Positions 20,770 through 33,258 of a DNA stretch of 64,000 nt are shown piece by piece (the first letter of the stretch is position 1; every line of letters begins with the position of its first letter). A model generated the notes under the pieces. It was not told the DNA's origin. It saw only the letters and a list, made by a program, of their open reading frames with translations, and ran no database searches. Both the position numbers and the translations under genes were made by a program. The stretch comes from Dermanyssus gallinae. Taxonomy: Eukaryota > Arthropoda > Arachnida > Mesostigmata > Dermanyssidae. Location of the stretch: positions 89,501 to 153,500 of the forward strand of contig QVRM01001092.1 in the NCBI GenBank assembly GCA_003439945.1, read 5' to 3'.

Positions 20770-21278
20770 AAGAGAGAGGAGAACGGAGATAGATAGGCGT
20801 AATTCTTGATGTATTTTCAATGTACAACTATTTTAACGCACCTTTTAAGGCACTTTTTATGATGAACATATATATATATATATAATCTGATTAAGCATTG
20901 TGCCTAACACAACCATGACAGAAAGTTCGACGACTCCCACCTAGGACCGCATCGCGTCGCTGTTTTTTTCGTTTAATAGAAAGAGCTACATAGTTTTATT
21001 CATTGTGCTCATACACACCCTACTATTTTTCAGACACTGGAGCTACTTTGCACAATAAGTACAAGCATACAGGCATTTTTATGCATGTAGCACCACGTTA
21101 CTCATCGTATTAGCTGCCGATTCGATTACCCCCGGTTACTTGATAAATGCTTAAAATGTAGGGACAGGACAAATAGATCAAATGTGACACAAAAAAAAAC
21201 AATCTGAGACAAATCCTATATATGGTGGAGTCAACCATCTCGCTTTGACCAATATCTGTATATATTTTTAAATTAAAC

Positions 21279-21284
21279 AATAAA
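21279..21284 (+). terminator. Candidate Ppn polyadenylation signal
   Basis: AATAAA about 1.2 kb after the Ppn stop codon, in an A/T-rich setting. Position alone supports it. Confidence 0.3.
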
Positions 21285-22582
21285 ACAAAGCCGTTATTGA
21301 TTGGAGACCGTAAACAACAGTACTGTTTCTTTTTTTTTCATAGCATCGCCACTAGAGCGCGACGCCAATAGTATGTCTAATTTCATTGAATGTATTAGCG
21401 CCTACATCTGTTGCCGCGCGCATTCGACGGCCACAGTCACAGAGCCGTGCTTTCAATATTTGTTTGTCGTCAAGTCGTACTGAACAAACAGAAACGTTAA
21501 CGAAACTTTATGCTAAACACTACAAATATGGCAAAACGGTGTTAGACGATAGCATTAAGTTTGCGCTAGATTGGTGGCAATACGGTTCAATTTTCCTTAG
21601 TATACTTTTTGGTTTTTATTGTCTCATTAGCTAACTACTTGGCCGTCTGTTCTAGCCAATATAGCTTTTATATGTGTGCAGGTAAAATAATGTTAGCATT
21701 ATGAACAAAAGGTGAACAATAGAACACATGACAGCTATTGGTACAATAGAAACAGTTGCAATTTGATCTCTATTATTAGACAAAATAGAATGACAAACTT
21801 TCCAAACTAGCTTTAAATCATATTTTCATTAAACAAACATTGATAAGCATTATTAGATGACTCAGCTACATTATTTTAGAACTAAAATACACTGTGGAAA
21901 AGTGAAAAACAGGTGGCAATTTTCAATAGCTTAACTGACTGCATTTAAAAGACAACGATGTAATAGAAGAACAAAATTTGAATAAAGTAATTATTTGTCT
22001 GTGACTCTGCTTAAACTTAGCAAAACCGCGTGAGAAAAAGCGGATCGATCTATTGTGGACCCCTACCGAGCAAACCGCGGTAACGTCTTTCCTTATGCCT
22101 CTACAGAAAACTCACTGTAATAACTAAATGCTTGCTTGCTCTACACAAATTCTTACGAAATGTATTACTATTCTGATTCTATATTATTAGATTGAAAGTG
22201 TTTGCACGCGTTCTTTGGGTTCTTGTTTTGATTGCCATAACCTGTCAGGGGGCGTTTGTGGACAGAAAGAGTAGTTGTTTTAAAATTGTATTTCGTACTA
22301 TAATGTATATGTTGAATTTGCATGTGGGTTCAATTTTGCTGCACAGTTTGTAAGTTTTACGTTATAAGGCAAACAAAAATGGTCGATATAGCATACCAAC
22401 TTCAGTGCTTTGCTAAACTAATTTAAAAATGGCTCTATGGCGGTTGCATTATCGGAACTAAAAGGGATCCCATTTGCTACTTAGACGGACCGCTGATTAC
22501 ATTAAGGGTAAACGAAGTCCGTATGTTGGACGGAGTTAAGTTTTCTCTTTTTCTTTCTTAAGTGGGTCTGTGGTCTAACAAA

Positions 22583-22780
<198 letters not shown>

Positions 22781-23175
22781 CATTTTTTTACGACGTTGGA
22801 CGAGATTGATATAAAACAGCATCAGTAACGAAATTGTACCAGTTAGTGTATATTTTGCAATTATGTACCCAAAAAAACGTACGCGTGTGCACCTTGCTTC
22901 TTTAGAACTTCGACAGGAACGTTTCTTTAATCGTTTGTAATTTGTAAGATATATTTGAATTTGTTGATTGACATTTCTTATAAGATAATTGCACATTATA
23001 TATATGTATCTATTACAAGAACACCAACAAAAGTCCTATCAGCCTGATGCTTCAAGATTTGCCCAGACTCAACGTGGGCTACCTACTTTTTGGGTGTGGG
23101 TCATCAGAGGCACTGTTCATTACAAATCGATGGAATAGAATCAGACTTAGAGCTTACATACATCCACTGCCGTAA

Positions 23176-23810
23176 CTACAGCGCGTTCAAGAAAATATAC
23201 TCAAACGCACCTGCATCTCGTGAATAGTAAAAGAGTCCTCCTCCAAGGGCGTGACTTAACGTTATTTTACTAAGCCAACTGCAAAAATATGAGAGTTGGG
23301 TTGGAAAGTGAATTCCAGGTTGATTGAAGTCACCGGTCAGAATGACGGGCCAGCTTACTTGAAGTAAGTCATTCAAAGCGTCACATAATGTGCGCGTTCG
23401 CTGCGCTAGCTCGGCAGAAGGACCGGTTAAAGAAAAATAGGCACATATTTCCCAACGACATTGATCGGTCCCACGTAGCACGTCGATGGTGACAACCTCA
23501 GCACAAGTATCACTGATATCGATGTCGTAGCACCCCAGCTCAGGCTTTCAAAGCATACATACTTCGCCGCTGTGGAGCCTCGTACGGTCCTTACGAAATA
23601 TGGAGTAACGGCCTCCCAGTGACAGCTCTGCCAATGATATATTTTCTGCAGACGCCAAAGTTTCAGATATGCATATAATGGCCGGAGAGCGCAATAGGCA
23701 GTACTGGAGAAGCAAACCACAGGCAGACTGTTTTATTATACGAGCAGCGTTAGACGAAATGCAAATGACGAAACTATACGTTAACGGTCCAGGGGTTAGA
23801 CCAGGGCCGA
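23176..23810 (-). mobile_element. LINE endonuclease fragment
   Basis: Read on the - strand, nearly one frame encodes an apurinic-like endonuclease: ICISETL, YSIFRKDR, then PVILTGDFNQPGIH (GDFN motif). No RT follows, so it is a truncated relic. It lies between the two convergent genes. Upstream - strand sequence to about 24300 may be ORF1 or 5' UTR of the same copy. Confidence 0.75.
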
Positions 23811-25196
23811 GAGAGTCATGGCTATGAAGGCTGACGGGTTGTCAGGCTTTAGTGGGAACGTTTCTATCACATTGACATTGCTCTTGTCATGCTAGTCCAT
23901 TGCGAGTGTTTCCGTATACCATGAAGTCTCCCTAAACATATTTAAATCGTCTACCTAGGAGACGTCAACATTGAACTATAAGAGAACCTAGATTTATTCA
24001 TGCGTATTCTGAGAGCCGGTACTTCATTCTTCATTAAGTAGCTATGCACTCTTGATGCTGAAACATTAGAGCCAAGAGACGAACACCATGCTGACCCGTA
24101 TGTCGGCGCTTGCTACGGGCAATAGCAGATCTGGTTTGGATTGTCAACCCTAGGAACGCAATGTCTTGGACTGCTGACTTCTTGGCTCCGAATCTGCAAG
24201 CGCAGCGGGATCCTGAGAAGTACTGCCGACAACCAGTGCGCGGAGCGTGTCTCTACGACCGCTACGTTTATTACTCGTATCTCGATAGTTTCCAAAGTAT
24301 TTATTTGATTAAGCACCGCTTTTCTGGGGATAGCGTTGTGCTTCACAAGCGTGCTCATTTATAAATGGAATCCTGGAGTTGGAGCGCACTCTCGGAGTTT
24401 GGGATCGGCCTTAGTTGTCTTGCTTGGCCTACCTTCCACAATTGTTTGACAGGTTAGAGATAACAGCTGTTAAATGCAGCAGCTCTTTCTCGAGCTTGCT
24501 GTTTGCGCTCTGGTACGACTCGGTCAACGTGCGTAGTGCACGTACCTCTTTCACAAGTGTGCGCATAAGCAACTTTTACATCAAAACAAACGTAATAGCT
24601 AGCAGGGCGTTAAGAATACAACATATTACTACTGTTTTTACAGTACCGCAGACTACGGATGAATTTCCTTGGCTAATTCCTTATCACAAACATTCATGGA
24701 AAGACTGTTAACGGGTTTCACCCCACTCTGTGCAATTTTGATTGCTTATATTTGGGCAAGGAAGGAAGATATCTAATAATATACAGGGTTGTACTTAGCA
24801 GCCTAAAGCTACCAGATGTGAAGTAATGCAGATGTCAAATAAGAAAGTACACCATGTCGAATAAGTTATGATTTCGTCGTATTATTTAAAAAATAATTTA
24901 TTAGCAGTCGCTTTTTATTACATGCATAACATGATTATACGTGAGGTTTATTACATTGCAAAGAACGATAGGCGAGCCTTCCACAAAAACGGCGGCTAGA
25001 GGCTTCATTCTAACGTCGTATATTGTCTTCTTAGAAGCAACGTCATTTCTACTTTACACGTCTTAGACGAAAGCCGGCGCTACACCTCATATATGGTAAA
25101 ACACGATACATAACTTTATTAGAAACAGAGGCTAATACACCCACTACGTATAATATTTAGTTAGAAAACCTTTCCTAAGTCCATGTAATACATTTT

Positions 25197-25203
<7 letters not shown>

Positions 25204-25237
<34 letters not shown>
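25204..25237. repeat. (AT)n microsatellite
   Basis: About 34 bp of TA repeats in the intergenic region. Confidence 0.9.
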
Positions 25238-25239
<2 letters not shown>

Positions 25240-25770
25240 ACAAAGATTAGCACGCGTACATGACAGAAAGGTAAAGAGAATTATCTTTTACATATTCAAC
25301 ACCATCACTTCACGATGTATTCTTCGTATTACTAAACTAGTGTCAGTTTAGCTTCATAATAGATCACATCGTAGGCGCTGGCGATTTCCCCTTTTCAGCG
25401 GTTTTTGGCTGCGGGTATTACGAAGAGTAAAGTTCGCTTGTCTGGCTAGCTTGTCGCTCTATCGTCGCCACCGACCTAATGTTCTTCAATTCGTCTCACA
25501 ATTGATTTTCACTGGTCTTATGCGGTCTCTAGTGTGTTGTGTTGTTACGTGCGAAGTTTGTATTGCATTCACAGTTACCCACGTGCCTCGTGCACTGACT
25601 CCGAGTAACTCTGGGCAGACATAACACACGCTTTAACCTTTGCTACATTATCTCTATAATTACTAGTATTAATATGTCTATTTGTCGGTCTCTCTGGTTT
25701 CTCACTTTGTATCGCCTTTCTCACACTAGACCAACCGTTCTATTCATATAGCAGAGAGTTCGGCGAGTTT

Positions 25771-25776
25771 TTTATT
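25771..25776 (-). terminator. Candidate ABCD polyadenylation signal
   Basis: TTTATT (AATAAA on the - strand) about 650 nt beyond the ABCD stop. Position alone supports it. Confidence 0.3.
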
Positions 25777-26423
25777 CATTTTAATTTCAATTAGATGCCT
25801 ATACATGTGCATGTACATACATGCATAATTCAGAAGCACGCTAGTTATGCAACAGTGTACTAACTACCCTGGAAAATAGATCTCGTTCCAGCGTGTGTAT
25901 GTGTGTGTGGGGGGGTATATGTATGCGGATCTTTTTCAGCTGCACTCCACGTTAACCTCCACGATTTGTTGTCAACACTGTACTCGACTGTATACACAGA
26001 TTGCACGCAAATCGGCGCGTTCTCATAACTGAGAGACTTCTACGTCGTTCTACACATGGTTCGACTTACGCCACATCTCTTCACATTCTCCTCATTGGTT
26101 GACCTGGGGAGACCAGAGGGACCCGCAGATGAGCTACGAGCTACCTGCAAGCGATGCTACACTGCATGCTCTGTCCGTTTATTCGGCCGAGAGGCGTTTC
26201 CGCCACTTGAGTGACTTCGTAATGAAGTCGTTGTCACTTCAACGTCACGCCTCGTCGCACCGCCACCTAATTAAATTGATTGTTTGCCTGCCTGCTTGCT
26301 TGAATGGCTTCCGTAGTCTTTGTATAGTTTGCAGCCAGCACGGTCATCCGGGCAATGGCGGTGGCCGTCATGCTTACGCACGGCCTGTCTCGCCGTGCGA
26401 ACAATGCTTGTTAGACGTTTCTC

Positions 26424-26673
26424 TCATTCGGCAGCACCGTCCGGACCTGCGGCGTCTAGTTGCGATGTGTTGACCACTTCATGCAAGACGACTGAGTCCT
26501 CACCTAACGCCGTGCACAGTTCCTTGAGTCGTTTCTCCATTTGCGGTACACCCTGCAGCTGGCCCTCAATGTGCTGCTTCTCCTCGTGCAGCGTGAGGCG
26601 TTTGTTCGAATCGAGCGGCTCGAGACGCCAGCCGCCTTCACCGTCAAACTGCAACAGGTGCGTGTGGAATTTC
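26424..26673 (-). CDS. ABCD1: ABCD exon 9: C-terminus and stop
   Basis: [20 protein letters not shown], then the Glu/Lys/Leu-rich C-terminal helix, which is predicted to be coiled ([11 protein letters not shown] to KRLKELC). TGA at 26424-26426. Confidence 0.95.
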
Positions 26674-26949
26674 CTGAGGCAACAACGACAATAACGGCCA
26701 CAAGATACGTATGTTATTTTACGTACGCTTATATGAGAGAGAGAGGTTTCAATCGGTTTCTATCAATACGACATTTTCTTACGCGTCATGAAAAAACGCA
26801 ATATTTTATTGAATCAAATCATTAGCACTTCTCTCTCTCTTTCTACTTATATATATTCACATAAATAAAAACACATATAAGTATAGGACTGAGTGGCTTT
26901 GTGGAAGTCCTCTTTTGAAATCGTCTCGAACACGTGCATCTATGTAGGC

Positions 26950-26989
<40 letters not shown>

Positions 26990-27168
26990 CGTCTACAAAG
27001 TTTTATAATTGTATTGTTTGCGCGCTCTCAGGCACGCTATTTAGCGACCAACTACAGTCACACTTAACAATAGATCTCGACGCAATGCAACCGGCTCAGC
27101 AGAGCGAAACGATGCACGTGCTAAAGATGATTGCAAAAGAGGACGTTCAGCAAGTTCCTCAGTAAACG

Positions 27169-27203
<35 letters not shown>

Positions 27204-27272
27204 TAAACAGAATTACCCCACCATGATTCATTGAGCAAGCAGTACAAGAAGCATATATAACATTCGCTTGAC

Positions 27273-27306
<34 letters not shown>

Positions 27307-27697
27307 ACATAGATATATATGTATATATATATATATAAATAAAGACAGCACACGTAATAGACCGACGCCGCAATCGTAACCACACATACCATAGTGAAGG
27401 CCGATGGGTAATTGTGAGTAGAGCGATACCGTGGTCCTTGGCGGCCTGATACATCTGGCCTTCGACGTCTATGGAAACCGCCGAAGTGCACTCATCGAGC
27501 AGGGCAAACGCCGGCTTGTGGTAGAAGAGGCGGGCCATAGCCATCCGCTGCTTTTCGCCACCCGACAGGATATCCTGCATACACATGAAGCACACACACA
27601 CACACACTCAGGTGTTTACTCAGAATGAATTCATATCAACGTAATAGTGGTATCATAAGCGGGTAACGCTCCACGCCTAAAATGGCTATATATATAA

Positions 27698-27737
<40 letters not shown>

Positions 27738-28925
27738 TACTTCACATGGCGGCGGCACGAAGTAATCCCGCAACTAAAGCAAAAGCCGCCACGAAACTAA
27801 CAAAGCCCTCGTGAGAGAGACAGAGACAATATTTGTACCATCATAGTTCAATGTAGGTCATGCGCATGGAGAGCCGAGATTTATAGCAATAAACAGTTAG
27901 CTCCCTTTGCAGGAGAAACGACGGTCAACATCATAACAACGGCGCGCAGTCAGGCAGGCAAAGGCAGACAGGGAGCTTTGTTTACCTTCCAGTCGCCAAC
28001 GGCATCCCAGCCGCCTTCACGCGTAACGATGTGGCCGAGATGGACAATATTGAGAAGCCTTTCGAGCTGGTGGTCCGTGATGCCTTTGCTACGTGTGTCA
28101 TCAGCTCGGTCGGGGTACGTCACCTGATCGCGAAGTGTTCCTGTGAAAAAGTGCGAAGTGTTCCTTTTTTGTGAGTATATATACATGTATGTACCTATAT
28201 ATATATATAGCTTCTTACACATGCATATTAAGCTTATCCGTAATAACCCCATGTAAAACGTACGTTTATCTATAAATATATATATATATATATAAACTTA
28301 CCTTAAACATGGGGTTATTACGGATAAGCTTAATATAAATGTATGTACGTATATATATAGCTTCTTACACATGCATATTAAGCTTATCCGTAATAACCCC
28401 ATGTATAACGTACGTTTATATATATATATATATAAACTTACCTTATACAAGGGATTATTACGGATAAGCTTAATATAAATGTATGTACGTACATATATAG
28501 CTTCTTACACATGCATATTAAGCTTATCCGTAATAACCCCATGTATAAGGTAAGTTTATATATATGCACTACACTCAAAGTTCACCTACCAAATCGAAGA
28601 CCAATAAAACAGATATCAACAAGGAGCAAACAGTTTCATCTAATCAGAGATGCCAACGTTTAATTCTATTCTATTAGTTCTATAGAAATGGCGCCCTTTT
28701 TAGACTAGGTCCAGCTTACCAAGTGGCATATATGGCCTTTGGGGAATGTAGAACATGTCCTTCACTGGTGGCCTATGCAGCGTGCCGCCGTAGAGCGGCC
28801 ATAGGCCGCTTAGAATTCGAAATAGTGAGCTCTTGCCGCATCCGTTCGGGCCTGTTATCAGGAGGTGCATGTCCTTCGTCATCTGCTCGTTAAACATAAA
28901 AGAAACAAAACATTCTGATAATATA

Positions 28926-28982
<57 letters not shown>

Positions 28983-28999
28983 GCTTACTAAATGTAATA

Positions 29000-29030
<31 letters not shown>

Positions 29031-30682
29031 GCTTACTAAATGTAATATATATGTCTATATATATATATATATATATATTTTAGCGGTCGCGAATAAATAC
29101 CTTTAACGTGAGACTTGGCACAACGACGTCGCCATTTGGTGTCACGATTGGCACCGTATCAAGGCGGATCTCACCATGCGTGCCGAGCACCGTTCCCCGA
29201 ATCAAAGGCATCCCTTCCGGACCTAGCTTGATCAGACTTGTCTTCTCGTCATCGCACTTCTCACCTGCGGCACGATCCGCTGACACGTACACATAGTTAC
29301 ATGTTTATTATGTATCTATACAATATATAATATATATATATAATATATAAAAATATATATGTAGAGAGATAAATATATAAAAATATAATATATCAGATAA
29401 GATCAATGATCTTATAGAGAAATCTAATAAAAAAAGAGATATTATGATATGTATATGCTCTATCTGATCTATCTAAATTATCTCATATTATATCTATCTA
29501 TCTCTATAATCTATGCGCGAGTAAATACTATCCAAAATTATCCACATGCTTTAGCGGGAGGTTTTTTTGATTTGCCCTGCGAAACACTGTGCCCACTATC
29601 AGAAAGAGTTCGGGTGCGTTTTTTAATGAGCCGTTCTATTGTGGTATTTCAAAAGTTTTTGTGGAAATGCATTACCAAGGCCTGCAATTCTTAAAAGCTT
29701 GTTTGCCAATCTACTTAGTAGTGTGCGCATATAAGAAGCTTTTATTTTACAAATTGTTGACAATTAAAGCTCACCTTCGGCTTTGGCGATAGCTTTCTTT
29801 CCGTTAGAGCTGTTCTGCATAGCGGGTCTCCGGTAGCGACAGTTGGACACATCGTCGAACACCTCCAACATTTTCGCCACCCGAGCCGTATAGCCGGCCA
29901 GTTCAGTGATCTAGTTCGAGACAAACAGGAGCGCAGGATTACCGACAAACAGTACACGCAAGCAGAGGTTGAAGATTGTTAGCAGCGTTCATTAACAATG
30001 TTCACTAGGCTAGCAAAAGGCGATTGCTATCTACTACTATGTCTTCTAGTACATACAACACTAGAACGCCAACAACAAAACAGCAAAGTCGCCAGCATCA
30101 AAGTATCTCCCCACTCCCCAAATCTCCTATTCCCGTTTCTCCATTAGCAACCCGTGGAAAGATGCCCAATACAAAAGTCGCCACGTTTTGTATGCGTCAT
30201 GCAATGCGTCAAGGCTTTCCATCATGCAGTGTGCACGAAAATTGGCTTTCGGCATGAGGCAGACGAGCAGCGCACCTGGCGGTACCGTGGAACAACTTGC
30301 TCAACTTATCACCTATTGTATTGCCGGAACCCACCAGCACTTCCGCAGATTCACACTTAAGTAATAAATAAAAGCTTGTTTGTAATAAAGTCGTGATCGT
30401 CGTAAAAGGGGTTGACCAAAGTGTGTACCTCGTCCAAAGTGCGTAGTATCTCGCCGCATTCGATATGCGCTGCCCACCTCACGAATGAAATTAGCACATT
30501 TTGCCTTTTCAACGGATCCGAGCTCTGTGAGTGACTAACTATTTGCTGCGTTGTGAGCAAAAATCGCATAGAACATATTTTCTCAATAGCTAAAATAACG
30601 CTGCTTGGTAGAGGCTGACGTTGTTGGCAGTGCTGGCATGATGGCGCTGATGACGAAGTAACGATAGATGGCAACCGTTTTG

Positions 30683-30724
<42 letters not shown>

Positions 30725-33053
30725 CATTCACGTATATATATTAAATTCCTAAATAAACGTTGCTAATTATATACATATATATATATATATATATATACAG
30801 ATGGCAAATAAATACGTGCATTAAGGAAGACATCGAGAAAAGTCACCACCACACGTCAAAGTTGAATAATAATAATAATAATAATAATAATTAGTGTTTA
30901 CATAATATGACCATAAATACCTCTTTGTAAGAGGACATTAGTCTCTCGGTGGCGTCCCCGCCGGCAATCAGCATGTTCTTGGTTGTCGTAATAAACTGCG
31001 TTCGGGTCGAAATGCCGTCGGTGTCTCCAAAATTCTTCGAGTCCTGCAAAACGGGGCGCCACGATATTGCGTAAGAGTAATAAAAGCGTCAATGAAATGC
31101 CTAACGATTGCAGATTTGCGTAAGTGTAATATTGCCCTACCCACGTGTGTTGTCATACAAGTTGAGGTCTACAACAATCATAATGCATGAAATTAACACC
31201 AATGAATCGAACAGGGGCACAAACTTAGTCAAATTATTTGTTGCTTAAATGCAAAGCAAAGCTGATACGATAGTGGCATTTGACGGCCCGATTGGCCTTC
31301 AGGCTCATTTGGTGGCAAAACAGTAATGCCCACACGCATATGTGTAACACTGTACAATGCCGCTCCTCACCTATTTAAGTGCTGCTTACCTTATCGATCG
31401 GCGTGATGCCTGTCATAATGGGGAGGGCAACCATGACCATACCAGTGGCCGACCAAAGGTACTTCATGAGAAACTGCTCTAGCATAATGTACCACAGGCG
31501 CTGGTTCATGAGACACGACATCTGACGTGCCAGGCTTTGGTACGACCGTTGTAGAAGCGATAATTCCACCTAAAAATCATAACGACATCAACAGCAAGTT
31601 ATTAACCATTCGCTATACGCATCGTACATGAGCATTCATCATTATCTATCTATCTAGATGCAGGATTCATGCGAGTAATGCAAAGACAACACAAACTTTC
31701 TCAACGGGTTCTATTCATTTTACGGCATTATTTGAATTAAACTCAGAGTATCAGAGTATCGCTGTCAGTCAAGCTGGTAGGATTGTGTGTGCCACAATGG
31801 AAACATTCCCCTGCACACAAAGATCTATGCAAGACAGCCCATATGAACATTATTTCCAATAGGCTGGCACCGCACCCGTGGAGAAGCGTCAAAAATAACG
31901 GGCAAACAGAGCGAACTCAGCTTTTCACTCGTTTGCTAATCTGTGTTAGTTCTACATGAATAACAGACATCATTTCGATTAGTGTGCCCTGCATTACTAT
32001 TGTTAGCTCGGATAATAAACTAGTCCTAGGCATCCATGCAATAGGTGCCGCGGCAGAATCGAGGCTGTGACACCCTCGAAATCATGACACTAGAACGGCA
32101 AAGCATAGCCGTCGACGCCGATGCACAATCATCATCATCACATTTCTAGAATATATCATCGTCAATATTCTAAAACAAGTGACTACTGCATTTCATCTAG
32201 AATTTATGTTTATTTTTCCTCAACTGCACCATTAGTTCTTACGTTACATGCACATTCGGTTCAGAAAAAAAAATGTAAAGACAAATTTGAAAAGCGGCAT
32301 TGTTTAGACATTTTTAGAATTTATGACGTACACACACACATTTTTCGTTTACATAGTGGTTGGTACTCGCGGCAAGCAAAAATGAACGCGCTATCGAACA
32401 AGCCAACGTGGACTGTCTGGAAAATATGGCAATTATTCTAGTAATGACAGAAGGGTAAAAGCAGTGACCTCACGTAAACATGACTTTGTGCTATTAGTTC
32501 AGCTACTTCAATTGTTGAAGTCAACTTTAATGTACGTAAAATAACTCACAGTATTCCGCCCAGCAAGTACGTAAGGTGAGGGAAACAACGCCGCCAAGCC
32601 GGCAACTGGCGACAACGGAAGCAGCAACAGCAACGACAGCGTCAACAATTACAACGCCAATAATGAGTTAAGAGGAAGTTTCCTCTGGCTTTCGCAACAA
32701 AAACGCGCCTTGTTCCTTAAACTAGAGCTACAGTACGCTAAGGATACGCGAAAAGATGATGCAGTTGAGTGTACGACACTGCAAAAATAATAGAACGAGA
32801 TATTCTTCTACCTATCGGCACGCTGACAGCGGACGGGGGACGGGGGGAGACTGTGAGAAACGAGATGGCGTTCTTGACCGCGTCTTTCGTGAGTTTGTAC
32901 CGCCACCCCGCTGAGCTAGGAAAGACACAGGAGAACCTTCTGCGCATCAACGGCGTATACCAACCATACAGTAACAGTCAACAGCAAGAATAATAACGTC
33001 ACGGATGTGCCCGAGACGTACCTCGTTAGCAATTTACACAACGCGGAAGAACA

Positions 33054-33106
<53 letters not shown>

Positions 33107-33226
33107 AATGGTTCTCTAACTTGACGGACGTATTTTAATTAGGCGACCACTCGGTTAAGAAAGCTCGGGTGAGATAAGAAGTACTTTAAAACGACTTAGA
33201 TTTTGGTAATACAATGCCTTAATAGC

Positions 33227-33258
<32 letters not shown>

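Noticed and set aside
21345..21483. Possible PLAC-like exon (FIECISAYICCRAHS) after a strong pyrimidine tract and TAG
   Set aside because: Its reading frame needs phase 1 entry, but exon r ends in phase 0, and the six-Cys PLAC pattern is not met.
26041..26060. GGTTCGACTTA as a further B box
   Set aside because: No A box at the right distance and no similarity to either SINE family.
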